From assembly GCF_009805705.1 (NCBI RefSeq), contig NZ_VSMB01000009.1, positions 124,001 to 188,000 on the forward strand: a stretch of 64,000 nucleotides of DNA, written 5' to 3'. The notes below the pieces were generated by a model. That model worked only from the letters and a program-made list of their open reading frames with translations. It had not been told where the DNA came from and ran no database searches. The DNA comes from Ruania rhizosphaerae. GTDB lineage: Bacteria; Actinomycetota; Actinomycetes; Actinomycetales; Beutenbergiaceae. A program made the translations under genes and the position numbers. Below, one piece after another: positions 22,952 to 31,833 of this stretch (its first letter is position 1; each line of letters starts with the position of its first letter).

Positions 22952-25207
22952 TCAACTGATCGGGAAGTTCCCCGAGAACACGTTCTCCGGATCCCAGCGC
23001 CGCTTCAGCTCCCGCAGCCGCGGCAGATTCGTCCCGAAGGCAGCCTCCAGCAGGTCCGGCCGCGCGGTGACGTCGGCGGTGTCGAAGGAGAGATACAGCC
23101 CTTCGCCATGCCCGACCATCTCACTGTCCCAGAGCTCGTCCAGGCGTTGCTGGTTCGCCCCCATCGCACTGAGCAGGAAGTTCTGGCTGCGGTGCGGGTA
23201 CGCCGTCTCCTCGGGCGCCAGGTCGTGCGAGGCGCCGCCGGTGGCGCGGATCTGCAGGAAGTAGGCGACCCCGGAGCCGGCCACCCGTGCGAACGCTTCG
23301 GCGGCCTCATGGAGATGCGTCACCAGCGTCGACCGCACTGCCGGCGAACCGCCCCCGGAGTGGTTCCGGTCCCCGACCCGCACCACCTGCGCATACGGCA
23401 GCTGATAGGCCTGATGCCCCAGTAGCGGCCCGGCGTCGGCAAGCCTCTCCAGCTGCTGTACCGCCAGCTCGGTGTCGCTGCTGGCGATCACAGTCATCAG
23501 CTGCGCCATCGCCGGCTGCCCGCGACGGGCGGGGGAGAGGATCAGGAAGCTCGTCAGCTCGCGTGGGGCGGCCTCCACGGCGGCACCCCAGCGCTGCAGC
23601 AGCCCAGCCGTATCGGTGGCATCCAGTGACATCTGGGAGAACACCACATCCCCGAGCGGCATCGGTTCGATATCCACCGAGGTGACCACCCCGAGATTGC
23701 CACCCGCGCCGCGCAGACCCCAGAACAGGTCGGCGTTCTCCTCGGGTGAGGCGTGCAGGATCTCACCGGACGCCGTCACCACCTCGGCCGCCCGCACCCG
23801 GTCGATGGTGAGCCCGAAGGCGCGCCCGAGCAGCCCCACCCCACCGGTGGTCGCCAGACCGCCCACACCCACGCCGCCGTAGTCGCCGGAACTGATCGCC
23901 AGCCCGTGCGGCGTGAGCGTCTCGGCCACCTGAGCCCACGTGGCACCGGCTCCAGCACGCACGAGCCCTGACTCCAGCACCTCCACCGAACTGAAGCTGC
24001 GAAGATCGAGCACCAGTCCGCCGTCGTTGGTGGAACGCCCGCTGATGCCGTGACCGCCCGAGCGCACCCCGAGCGGTACCTCCTGCTCACGCGCGAAGCT
24101 CAGGCCCTGCGCCACCTCCTGCGCTGTGCGGGGAAGCAGGATCAGCCCGGGTGAACCGGACCGCAGGTAGTTGTGCTGCATCCCCGCATACGCCCGGTCA
24201 CCCGGCTCGACGGCGGTCGCCGCCAGTTCTGCCGGCAGCCCGTCGTAGTCGATCCCCTCGCGGCGCTTGGCCAGGGCCGCCCGTCCGCGTTGCGCGGAGG
24301 CGGGTGTGGTGCCCCGCAGGGCACGCTCCTTGCCGACGGCGTCCCTCACCGCGGGTGCGATCTGCTCGCCGAACGTCTGGATCAGTTCCGGATCGTCGCT
24401 GCCGAGGATGAAGGTGCCGATGCCGTCGGCCAGTGCGAGGGCGGTCAATTCCTCGATCCACTGTTCCACCGGTCCGTTCAAGTAGCCCTGCGAGCTGGGG
24501 GAGACGGTGCCGTTGATGTTCAGCAACCGGCGGATCTCGGCGGGGTGACGGCCGGCCTGCTCGGCGGCGGCGTCGATGGTGGCGTTGCCTCGGGCGAGGT
24601 CGCCGTCCTTCAGGTAGGCCAGTGACGGCAGCCAGCCGTCGGCCGCGGTGGCGACCAGTCGCAGCATCCGCGGCTTGTAGGCGCCGAGCCAGATCGGCAC
24701 CTGAGCGCGCGGTGCCGGGCCGCGCTTGGCTCCGGTGAGGCGGTAGTGCTCACCCTCGGTGCGCAACGGGCGCGGGCTGGTGGTGTCCCACAGCTCGCGG
24801 ATCACCTCGATCGCCTCGGTCAGGGCGTCGACTGCTTCGCCCGGGGTGCGGCGCGGGGTGCCGAGTGCCTCGATCGCGTCCCAGAAGGCCCCGGCGCCGA
24901 GGCCGAGCGCGGCGCGGCCACCGGAGAGTAGATCGAGCGAGGCGAGCGACTTCGCCAGTACCGCGGGAGGTCGCAGCGGCAGGTTGAGCACGTTCCCGGC
25001 AAGCGTGATGCGCTCGGTCTGGGCGGCCGCCCACGTCAGCAGCGTCCAGGTGTCGAGGAAACTCGGCTGGTAGGGGTGATCCTGAAACGTGGCCAGGTCG
25101 AGGCCCACCTGCTCGGTGAGCTGGGCCAGGGCCACCGGGCGTTGCGGATCGCCGGCCGCAGGGGTGAGGAAGGTGCCGAAAGTCAGGTCGTGGCCGTAGT
25201 CAGGCAT
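22952..25207 (-). CDS. Fusion of LLM-class (F420-type) oxidoreductase and FAD-linked oxidase (berberine-bridge type)
   Basis: 751-aa two-domain protein. Residues about 1-300 are a luciferase-like monooxygenase fold (FGTFLTPAAG, ITLAGNVLNLPLRPPAVLAKSLASLD, GRAALGLGAGAF). Residues about 330-751 are a PCMH-type FAD-binding oxidase: LPRTAQEVAQGL, RSGGHGISG with His386 for covalent 8-alpha linkage, GDYGGVGVGGLATTGGVGLLGR, LFWGLRGAGGNLGVVTS, and a C-terminal RWDPENVFSGNFPI. The cysteine that makes a second FAD link in bicovalent enzymes is absent (SSGDYGGVG), so single attachment is expected. Joining two flavin or deazaflavin domains suggests coupled oxidation steps or channelling. The substrate is unknown. 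Confidence 0.9.
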   Translation of the reverse strand: MPDYGHDLTFGTFLTPAAGDPQRPVALAQLTEQVGLDLATFQDHPYQPSFLDTWTLLTWAAAQTERITLAGNVLNLPLRPPAVLAKSLASLDLLSGGRAALGLGAGAFWDAIEALGTPRRTPGEAVDALTEAIEVIRELWDTTSPRPLRTEGEHYRLTGAKRGPAPRAQVPIWLGAYKPRMLRLVATAADGWLPSLAYLKDGDLARGNATIDAAAEQAGRHPAEIRRLLNINGTVSPSSQGYLNGPVEQWIEELTALALADGIGTFILGSDDPELIQTFGEQIAPAVRDAVGKERALRGTTPASAQRGRAALAKRREGIDYDGLPAELAATAVEPGDRAYAGMQHNYLRSGSPGLILLPRTAQEVAQGLSFAREQEVPLGVRSGGHGISGRSTNDGGLVLDLRSFSSVEVLESGLVRAGAGATWAQVAETLTPHGLAISSGDYGGVGVGGLATTGGVGLLGRAFGLTIDRVRAAEVVTASGEILHASPEENADLFWGLRGAGGNLGVVTSVDIEPMPLGDVVFSQMSLDATDTAGLLQRWGAAVEAAPRELTSFLILSPARRGQPAMAQLMTVIASSDTELAVQQLERLADAGPLLGHQAYQLPYAQVVRVGDRNHSGGGSPAVRSTLVTHLHEAAEAFARVAGSGVAYFLQIRATGGASHDLAPEETAYPHRSQNFLLSAMGANQQRLDELWDSEMVGHGEGLYLSFDTADVTARPDLLEAAFGTNLPRLRELKRRWDPENVFSGNFPIS

Positions 25208-25376
25208 GGGTCCTCGCGTGATGTTGAAAGTTGGACTTCATAGGGGTCAACGCGAGATCTGCATGGTTGTTCCCGCGGATCGTTGTCGGAGCGACACGAC
25301 CGCCTCGCTGTGCGGCATCATGCTGCGTGGCTGCACGCATCTGTGTCGATCGCGTCAGGCCGGCCGTGTGATCTCG

Positions 25377-26138
25377 CTACCGGTCCAACTCCAGCCGTGA
25401 CCACGAGCGCACGGTGAGGGCCACCGCGATCCCCGCCAACGCCCCGACGAGGGCCAGTTGCGGCGCCGTGACCGCGCTCGGATCGAGCGCCCACAGCGCC
25501 GGTGCGGCGACGGGGAACCAGGCGCCCACCCCCGCAACCGCCATCACCTGGCCGCAGACGACCAGGCCGATCGTGGCGGCGATACCGGGAAGCAGTCCCC
25601 GCCCCAGCGTCGCTGCCCACGCCGCCGGGAAGGCGACCAGCCCGGTGAGCGCCGTCAGCACCAGCTGGCGCGCCAGCGCCGCGAGCTCTGGCTCATGGGG
25701 CATCCCGTAGCCGAGAGCCACGCCGACGACAGCCAGGACGGCCGTGATCACCAGTGCCACCGCGAGTACCCAGGCGAGGTAGACCGCGAACTTCGCGAGC
25801 ATGATGGCCGGCCGTGCCACCGGAAGAGCGAACATGCTGGTGATCGTGCCCTCGCCGAACTCGCGCCCGACCAGCCAGCTCAGGACGACACCGAAGGCGA
25901 TCAGCGCGCCTGCTGCGGTGATCTGAGCGACGAGGCCGACCATCCGGGCCCATCCGTCAAGCGCGGCGAGCGGGCCGAGCTGGGCGGTCACGTTCGTGTT
26001 GCCGGAACGGACGCCGAGCTCGAGACCGACCGTGAGCGCCACAAGTCCGAGTACGAGGATGATCGTGGTGGCGCCCAGCACCCGGGAGGCGACAGCCTTG
26101 CGAAGCTCGACCTCGACGGCGATCAGGAGCCCGTTCAC
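25377..26138 (-). CDS. ABC transporter permease (ABC-2 type)
   Basis: 253-aa integral membrane protein with about six hydrophobic segments, including ILVLGLVALTVGLELGV, ALIAFGVVLSWLVGREFGEGTI and VITAVLAVVGVALGYG. The GREFGEGTITSMFALPVARP segment is characteristic of ABC-2 permeases of the export or bacitracin-resistance type. It overlaps the ATP-binding gene by 4 bp (ATGA) and is the last gene of a TetR-ATPase-permease operon. Drug or peptide export is the likely role. Confidence 0.87.
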   Translation of the reverse strand: MNGLLIAVEVELRKAVASRVLGATTIILVLGLVALTVGLELGVRSGNTNVTAQLGPLAALDGWARMVGLVAQITAAGALIAFGVVLSWLVGREFGEGTITSMFALPVARPAIMLAKFAVYLAWVLAVALVITAVLAVVGVALGYGMPHEPELAALARQLVLTALTGLVAFPAAWAATLGRGLLPGIAATIGLVVCGQVMAVAGVGAWFPVAAPALWALDPSAVTAPQLALVGALAGIAVALTVRSWSRLELDR

Positions 26139-26917
26139 GCTGCCTCCTCTGCTGCTGCGCGTCGTTCGTCGTCGGCGTGGACCAGGGCGAAGAAGGCACG
26201 CTCGAGGTCCACGCCGCCCGGGTCCAGGGTGCCGATGATGCGGCCGTTGTTCAGCACGGTGATGCGATCGGCGATCCGGGCAACCTCGTCGAGATGGTGG
26301 CTGGAGACGAGGATCCCTGCCCCCTCGCCGGCGCGGCGGCGTAGCGACTCGCGCAGCAGGATTACACCGGCAGGGTCGAGAGCGTTGCTCGGCTCGTCAA
26401 GAACGATGACCCGGGGCTCGTGCACCAGTGCGGCCGCGAGGCCGACGCGCTGCCGATTGCCGAGTGAGAGCCGCCCGGCGCGGACACCGGCGTAGCGCTC
26501 CAGGCCCAGCTCTGCGAGCACCTGCTCGACCGCGGCGCCCGCACGAACGCGGGCGATCCCGTGCAGGCGGGCAGCGAGCAGCACGTTCTGCCGCCCGGTC
26601 AATTCGCCGTAGGCGAGAGGGTGTTCCACCAGGTGGCCGACCTCTCGCCATTCGTGCGGTCCTGCGTCGGCGATGGCGACGTCACGGATGCGGACCTGGC
26701 CGGCGTCCGGCCGCAACATTCCAAGCAGTACCCGCATCAGCGTGGACTTGCCGGCTCCGTTCAGACCGACCAAGGCGTGAATCTGCCCGGTGCCCACCGC
26801 GAGGTCGATGTCATGCACACCGGCACCACCCCCGGCGAACACTCGGCTCACGCCGGCCGCCTGGAGTGGCACGGTGTGGAGGCGTTCGGTCGGCGCGAGC
26901 TGGCGGCGTGGCGTCAT
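26135..26917 (-). CDS. ABC transporter ATP-binding protein
   Basis: 260 aa from ATG at 26917. Walker A is GLNGAGKST (about 47-55). The signature motif is degenerate, SLGNRQRVGLA in place of LSGGQ. Walker B is VIVLDEPSNALDP and the switch histidine lies in SSHHLDEV. This variant signature is often seen in DrrA/BcrA-like exporters. The start overlaps the TetR gene stop by 4 bp and the stop overlaps the permease start by 4 bp. It supplies the nucleotide-binding subunit of the exporter. Confidence 0.9.
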   Translation of the reverse strand: MTPRRQLAPTERLHTVPLQAAGVSRVFAGGGAGVHDIDLAVGTGQIHALVGLNGAGKSTLMRVLLGMLRPDAGQVRIRDVAIADAGPHEWREVGHLVEHPLAYGELTGRQNVLLAARLHGIARVRAGAAVEQVLAELGLERYAGVRAGRLSLGNRQRVGLAAALVHEPRVIVLDEPSNALDPAGVILLRESLRRRAGEGAGILVSSHHLDEVARIADRITVLNNGRIIGTLDPGGVDLERAFFALVHADDERRAAAEEAA

Positions 26918-27477
26918 GGGGTGTCGCCGTCCAGCACGTCTAGGGCGCTCACGATGGCTTCGCCCAGCGTTCCGTCGTCGGTCTCTGCCCAGTCCAGGAG
27001 TGCTGCCGTGAGTGCGGCCAGCAGTGCCGCTGCGGCGATACGCGCATCCCGGCCGCTCGCCCCGCCGCCGATCAGGGCGTGCGCGATCGCATCCTCCGTG
27101 GCGCGAGTCCCGGCGTGCATCGCGGCAATCAGGCTCGGCGTGCTCGCGACGATCCGCACCCGCCGCCGAACGTCTCCGGTCTCGGGTTCCGGCAGGCGAG
27201 CCCAGGCCGTGCGGACCCCGGCACTGGCGCGGGCCAGGGGAGGCATGGACGCCGGCTGAGCCGCCACCACCTCCGCGATCGCCGGGTCGTACGGGTCGCC
27301 GGTGACCAGTTGATCTTTGGTCGGGAAGTGGCGGAACAGAGTCATCTCGCTGACCCCCGCAGCAGCCGCGATCTGTACCGTGGTTGTGGCCTCGAACCCG
27401 TGCTGCTCGAAGAGGTCGAGTGCACATGCGGCCAAGCGGGCCCGGGTCCGTGCAGCCCGGTCGGTAGCGTTCCTCAC
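26914..27477 (-). CDS. TetR-family transcriptional regulator
   Basis: 187 aa. The N-terminal helix-turn-helix domain ALDLFEQHGFEATTTVQIAAAAGVSEMTLFRHFPTKDQL is a clean TetR_N match. The C-terminal domain (about 70-187) is variable, alanine-rich and ligand-binding by family. GTG start with AGGGG just upstream. It heads a three-gene operon with an ABC exporter and is preceded by a palindrome at 27484-27500, so it is probably an autoregulated repressor of the exporter. Confidence 0.9.
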   Translation of the reverse strand: MRNATDRAARTRARLAACALDLFEQHGFEATTTVQIAAAAGVSEMTLFRHFPTKDQLVTGDPYDPAIAEVVAAQPASMPPLARASAGVRTAWARLPEPETGDVRRRVRIVASTPSLIAAMHAGTRATEDAIAHALIGGGASGRDARIAAAALLAALTAALLDWAETDDGTLGEAIVSALDVLDGDTP

Positions 27478-27483
27478 CCCTGA

Positions 27484-27500
27484 ATGTTAGTCACTAACAT
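27484..27500. promoter_or_regulatory. Candidate TetR operator
   Basis: ATGTTAGT-C-ACTAACAT is a 17-bp palindrome with perfect 8-bp arms, 7-23 bp upstream of the TetR start. The TTAGT/ACTAA core is typical of TetR sites that govern ABC exporters. Confidence 0.72.
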
Positions 27501-27566
27501 GCGGTGGTCGCTAGGTGCAGCCTCCACCGGGGGTGGGCCCGCACCCCGGAGTACTGCGTCCGCGAC

Positions 27567-28262
27567 TCACGCCGCCACGGTTCCTGCCGGCTCCTCGATG
27601 CGCCCATCGCGCATCCGCACGGTCCGGTCCGCGGTGGTGAGGGTGGAGGCGTCGTGGGAGACCAGCAGCGTGGCCGCTCCCAGCTCGCGTGCCAGCTGGG
27701 TGATCAGCTCGACCACCTGGGTGCCGCGCTCGTGGTCGAGCGCCGACGTGGGTTCGTCCACCAGCAGGACCTCGGGGCGGCCCACCAGTGCACGCGCGAT
27801 CGCCACCCGCTGGCGTTGCCCGCCGGAGAGCTGGGCAGGGCGCTTGTGCCGGTGGTCGGCCACCCCGACGGCCGCCAGCAACTCAAGCGCGCGCGAGCGC
27901 ACGCTTGCGGGCCGCCGGCCACGGAGGTGGGCGTGCAACTCGAGCTGCTCGAGAGCGGTGAGCGAGCCGAGCAACTGCGGCGACTGGAACACCATGCCGA
28001 TCCGGTTCAGGCGCTCGCGGGTGGCCCGTGCTGCGGGTGTCGCGGAGGTGAAGACCTGCTCGCCACCGAAGCGAACCACCCCATGGTCGGGCGCCGTCAG
28101 CCCGGCAGCGACGGCCAGCAGGCTGGACTTCCCGGATCCGGACGGGCCGAGCAACGCGGTGGTGCTGCCCGCGGGAACGGTCAGGTCCACATCGTCGACG
28201 GCGGTCAGTGAGCTCTCCCCGTCCGGGTAGGTCAGCGTGAGGTGCTCCAGGTGCAGGTCCAT
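27567..28262 (-). CDS. ABC transporter ATP-binding protein (LolD/MacB type)
   Basis: 231 aa from ATG at 28262, preceded by GGGAGA. Walker A is LLGPSGSGKSSLL (about 37-49), Q-loop MVFQSPQLL, signature QLSGGQRQRVAIARAL, Walker B VLLVDEPTSALD and switch histidine SHD. The overall pattern is that of the LolD/MacB family, which pairs with FtsX-like permeases, and such a permease is encoded 85 bp upstream on the same strand. Together they would form an exporter or mechanotransmission ABC complex. The neighbouring two-component system may control it. Confidence 0.92.
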   Translation of the reverse strand: MDLHLEHLTLTYPDGESSLTAVDDVDLTVPAGSTTALLGPSGSGKSSLLAVAAGLTAPDHGVVRFGGEQVFTSATPAARATRERLNRIGMVFQSPQLLGSLTALEQLELHAHLRGRRPASVRSRALELLAAVGVADHRHKRPAQLSGGQRQRVAIARALVGRPEVLLVDEPTSALDHERGTQVVELITQLARELGAATLLVSHDASTLTTADRTVRMRDGRIEEPAGTVAA

Positions 28263-28347
28263 GGCGTTCTCCCTCGTCAATGGTGTGGAGCCGAGTGGCT
28301 CGGGGCTGGGCGGTTGGGATAGTCGGGTGGGTATCGGCGCGCCCGTG

Positions 28348-29433
28348 TCAGCGGGCAGCGAGGGCGGCGTGCGGGTCGATGCCGGTGATGCGAGCCACCG
28401 ATACACCGGCTCCGAGCAGGCCCAGCACGATCAGGCCCGCAGCCGGCACCAGCGTGGTGCCGGCGGTGAGCGCGACGGGTACCGTCCCTGGCAGTAGCGC
28501 CGCACCGCCCGCGGCCAGACCCGTGCCCAGCGCCACCCCGCCCACCAGCAAGAGGGCGGCCTGCCCGAGGGCGTCGCGCAGCAGATAGGCGGTGGACGCG
28601 CCGAGCGCCTTGAGCACGGCGATCTCGCCGGAGCGGCTGATGGTCCAGACGCTGAAGAAGGCTCCGACCACCAGTGCCGAGATCACCAGCAGGAACGCCT
28701 GCATCGTGGTCAGTGAGGTGTTCTCGCCGGCGAACGAGGACACCGCTGAGCGAGCGTCGGCCCGGGTGAGCGTGGTGGTGCCGTTCTCGTTGTCGGCGGC
28801 AGCGAGATCGGCGTCGCTGGCTCCGCTCGTGGTGAGTGCGACGACGGTCGCCACAGGCTCGTCGCCGTCGGCGCCCCGTGCACCGATCGCCTGCCAGTCC
28901 TCCAGGCTCGTCCAGACTGCGGGTGTGTGGGCAAAGGACGCATCCGAGTCCGCGACAGCCGCGACGGTGAGTTCCCGGCCGCCCAGTGTCACGGTCTCTC
29001 CCGTGCCGATGCGCAGATCCTCGGCCGCGCCGGTACTCAGCAGGACCGTCCCCGGAGTGACACGCTGCGGCGCCAGAGCCGAGCCCGGGATCACGCCCAG
29101 GGTCGTCACCGAGGCGGTGGTGCCGGCCGACTCTGCCCGGGTGGTGGCCACGCCCAGGGGCTCTGCTGTCTGCACTCCCGGCAACTGCGCCCACTCCTCC
29201 CACACACCAGCAGTGACCTGGGAGGCTGTGAATGCGGGGGAGTCACCCGGGGCCGGCATCGAGAAGACCAGCCGGTCGGCTGGGAGTTCGGTCACCGCAG
29301 AGGTCGATTCGCGCGCCAGCCCTTCGGTCAGCGATGCCAGGAACGTCACGAGGAAGGTGATCAACACGATCACGACCGACATCAGGACGAACCGGCCACG
29401 AGCATTCTTCAGATCGCGTAGCGCGACAAACAC
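28348..29433 (-). CDS. FtsX-like (MacB-type) ABC transporter permease
   Basis: 361 aa from GTG at 29433, chosen because GGAGG stands 7 nt upstream; the open frame continues well beyond but antisense to the sensor kinase gene. One N-terminal helix (VLMSVVIVLITFLVTFLASL) is followed by a large extracellular domain (about 50-235) and three C-terminal helices (LLVISALVVGAFFSVWTI, LLLVGGVALGTGLAAGGAAL, LVPAAGLIVLGLLGAG). This is the MacB/FtsX topology. GEIAVLKALGAS is the conserved cytoplasmic coupling segment. It works with the downstream ATPase. Confidence 0.9.
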   Translation of the reverse strand: MFVALRDLKNARGRFVLMSVVIVLITFLVTFLASLTEGLARESTSAVTELPADRLVFSMPAPGDSPAFTASQVTAGVWEEWAQLPGVQTAEPLGVATTRAESAGTTASVTTLGVIPGSALAPQRVTPGTVLLSTGAAEDLRIGTGETVTLGGRELTVAAVADSDASFAHTPAVWTSLEDWQAIGARGADGDEPVATVVALTTSGASDADLAAADNENGTTTLTRADARSAVSSFAGENTSLTTMQAFLLVISALVVGAFFSVWTISRSGEIAVLKALGASTAYLLRDALGQAALLLVGGVALGTGLAAGGAALLPGTVPVALTAGTTLVPAAGLIVLGLLGAGVSVARITGIDPHAALAAR

Positions 29434-29592
29434 GGGATACCTCCACGGGGCTGAGCTGGCACTGCCTCCAGCATTGGTGCCTTCCCCCGCGCGATCATCG
29501 GGATCCGGGGTGATCCTGCCGAGCGGAAGGGTGGTCCCGGAGATCAACCATTCGGATGATGCATGGCCGCTGTGCCCGGCTACCGTGGACGG

Positions 29593-30831
29593 GTGACCCA
29601 CCTTCGGTCGCTCTCGGCGGCACGCGGACTCATCCTCGGTCTGGACGTGCTGCTCGCGACCCTCCTCGTTGTCGCGGTGCTGCTGGCTCCGCTCCCGGTC
29701 AGGTGGCTGGTGATGGCGGTCTCTGCGGCCCTTGTGGGCGTGTATGTGTGGGGCCGGATCACGGTGCGGGTGCACGAGCGATCCGTGGACAGTCCGCGGG
29801 GAGCATGGCGGCCGGATGGCGTGTGGATCATCGCGCTGCTGGTGCTGTGGGTGGGGTTGCTGTGGCTCTCCCCGGCAGCGTTGTGGATCGCGTTCCCGTT
29901 CATGCTGCTGCAGATGCATGTGCTCGGTCCCCACCGTGGTGTGCTGGCGGTGGCCGTGACGACGGTCGTCGCCGTGGCGGACGGGGTGCTGGTGCAGGCT
30001 GGCGCCGACGATGCCTGGACCGGCTACGTGCTGGGACCTGCGCTCGGTGCCGGGGTCGCCGTCGGGGTGGTCCTCGGGATCGAGGCGTTCATCCGCGAAT
30101 CCCAGGGACGCCAGCGCACGGTCGAGGAACTGACGCGCGCCCGCGAGCACCTGGCTCAGGCCGAACGGGCACGTGCGGTGACCGACGAACGCGCCCGCCT
30201 GGCCCGCGACATCCACGACACTCTCGCCCAGTCCCTCTCCGCGATCGAGCTGCTGCTGAGGTCGGCCGAGACCAGCGTCGGCAGCGACGACGAGCGCGCC
30301 CGCTCCCGCATCGCCCAAGCGCGCGACGCGGCGCGGGAGAGTCTCGCCGAGGCACGCCGCGTCGTCCACGACCTCACTCCGCCAGACCTGGACGGGAACA
30401 CTCTGCTCGACGCGCTACGGAGGGTGGCCGACCACATGGCGAACTCCCCGGCAGCAGGGCAGGGACGCCGTCGGGAGCTGACCGTGACCGTGCACGCCAC
30501 GGGACCGGCGCGCCGGCTGCCGGTGCCGGTGGAGACCGCGCTGCTGCGGATCGCCCAGTCCGCACTCGCCAACGTGTCCGAACATGCTGACGCTGAGCGG
30601 GCCCGGCTGACCCTGAGCTACCAGCCCGGCAGCGTCACCCTCCACGTGGTCGACGACGGCCGCGGATTCGACCCGGCGGCAGTTCCGGAACGGGGCGAAC
30701 GGGGATTCGGGATCGCAGCGATCGGCTCACGCGTGCACGAACTCGGTGGCACCCTCACCCTCGAGACCGCCCCGGGCGAGGGGACTGCGCTGGCAGCCAC
30801 AGTGCCGGCGCCATGGACGGAGGAGCCATGA
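29593..30831 (+). CDS. Sensor histidine kinase, NarL/DesK type
   Basis: 412 aa from GTG at 29593; an ATG at 29563 would add 10 residues. Four or five transmembrane helices fill residues about 10-165, followed by a HisKA_3 dimerisation domain with ARDIHDTLAQSLSAIEL (His208 phosphorylated) and a HATPase_c domain with NVSEHADAERA, VVDDGRGFDP, RGFGIAAI and GTLTLETAPGEGT. No large extracellular sensor is present, so it probably senses the membrane or the adjacent ABC complex. TACCGT 6 nt before the GTG and the absence of a Shine-Dalgarno suggest a leaderless start. Divergent from the FtsX-like permease and coupled to the response regulator by an ATGA overlap. Confidence 0.9.
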   Translation: MTHLRSLSAARGLILGLDVLLATLLVVAVLLAPLPVRWLVMAVSAALVGVYVWGRITVRVHERSVDSPRGAWRPDGVWIIALLVLWVGLLWLSPAALWIAFPFMLLQMHVLGPHRGVLAVAVTTVVAVADGVLVQAGADDAWTGYVLGPALGAGVAVGVVLGIEAFIRESQGRQRTVEELTRAREHLAQAERARAVTDERARLARDIHDTLAQSLSAIELLLRSAETSVGSDDERARSRIAQARDAARESLAEARRVVHDLTPPDLDGNTLLDALRRVADHMANSPAAGQGRRRELTVTVHATGPARRLPVPVETALLRIAQSALANVSEHADAERARLTLSYQPGSVTLHVVDDGRGFDPAAVPERGERGFGIAAIGSRVHELGGTLTLETAPGEGTALAATVPAPWTEEP

Positions 30832-31448
30832 TCGACGTCGTTCTCGCCGACGACCACCCGGTGGTGCGCACCGGTCTGCGTGCCGTGGTCGATGACCAGC
30901 CCGATATGCAGGTGGTGCACGAGGTCTCCACCGCTGAGGATCTCCTGCAGTGGCTCGAGCACGAGGGACGCGCTGACGTGATTCTGCTTGACCTCCGGTT
31001 CGGTGACGGGCGGATGAGTGGTGCGACGGCGACCGGCACCATCGTGGGGCGGTATCGGATTCCCGTGCTCGTGGTGACCACCTACGGCACCGACGCCGAC
31101 ATCCTCGCCGCCATCGGCGCCGGTGCGACCGGGTACCTGCTCAAGGACGCCCCGACGGAGGAGCTGGCGCGGGCGATCCGCTCTGCGGCCGCCGGGGAAG
31201 TGGCGCTCGGGGCAGACGTTCAGCGGCGCCTGCTCGGCCGGGTGCGTGCCCCGGCCGAGCACCTCAGCGCCCGCGAGCTGGAGGTGCTGCGCCTGGTGGC
31301 GGCGGGCCGCTCGAACGATGCGATCGCCCGGGAGCTGTTCGTCTCCGTGGCCACGGTGAAGTCGCACCTGGCGCACATCAACACCAGGCTGGGCACCACC
31401 TCACGTGGGGCAGCGGTGGCCCTCGCCCGGGACCGCGGGATGCTGTGA
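30828..31448 (+). CDS. NarL/LuxR-family response regulator
   Basis: 206 aa from ATG at 30828, which overlaps the kinase stop (ATGA) and has GGAGGAG just upstream. Receiver domain: acidic pair in LADDHP, phosphoacceptor Asp55 in ILLDLRF, and the conserved Lys in YLLKDAP. The LuxR helix-turn-helix occupies about 145-200 (LSARELEVLRLVAAGRSNDAIARELFVSVATVKSHLAHI). It pairs with the preceding kinase. The divergent FtsX-like ABC exporter genes are the obvious target. Confidence 0.93.
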   Translation: MIDVVLADDHPVVRTGLRAVVDDQPDMQVVHEVSTAEDLLQWLEHEGRADVILLDLRFGDGRMSGATATGTIVGRYRIPVLVVTTYGTDADILAAIGAGATGYLLKDAPTEELARAIRSAAAGEVALGADVQRRLLGRVRAPAEHLSARELEVLRLVAAGRSNDAIARELFVSVATVKSHLAHINTRLGTTSRGAAVALARDRGML

Positions 31449-31469
31449 TCTCCGTGGATGTGGTGGCGC

Positions 31470-31772
31470 TCAGCCGAAGATCTGCATCACGGTGAGGTCG
31501 TCGTAGCGGGCGAGGAGAGTGTCGCCGTCGTACACCTCGGTCCGGTCCGGGAACACGCGCGCCTCCCGGATGATCCCGCTGCCCTGCAGGTGTTCCTCGC
31601 GGGCCGGGGGAGTGCTGCCATCGTCGACGTGGAAAACGACCAGCGAGCCCGGGCCGCCCTTGTCCGGCGGCAGCGGGCTCATCGTGTCCCACCCGCCATA
31701 GCTCACACCGAGGCGCTCGCACAGTGTCGCGACGAACGGGCTGGGAGGCGGTGCGGCGGTCATCGGTCCCAT
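31470..31772 (-). CDS. Hypothetical protein, about 100 aa
   Basis: 100 aa from ATG at 31772, or 97 aa from ATG at 31763. The sequence has FVATLCERLGVSYGGWDTMSPLPPDKGGPGSLVVFHVDDG and ends RYDDLTVMQIFG. No motif, signal peptide or membrane segment is recognisable. It lies head-to-tail after the lipoprotein gene on the same strand, with a 61-bp gap, and converges with the response regulator. Codon-position bias favours this strand over the overlapping alternatives. Confidence 0.55.
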   Translation of the reverse strand: MGPMTAAPPPSPFVATLCERLGVSYGGWDTMSPLPPDKGGPGSLVVFHVDDGSTPPAREEHLQGSGIIREARVFPDRTEVYDGDTLLARYDDLTVMQIFG

Positions 31773-31833
31773 GCTCTCATTCCGAACTGCCGTCCGACAT
31801 CGAGGGTCACCGAGAAGGTTGGGGAGGCGTTCG

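Noticed and set aside
25206-25400. 64-codon plus-strand frame between the flavin fusion and the ABC permease
   Set aside because: No ribosome-binding site, Cys/Arg-rich composition, and partly antisense to the permease gene; it is more likely just the upstream region of the fusion gene.
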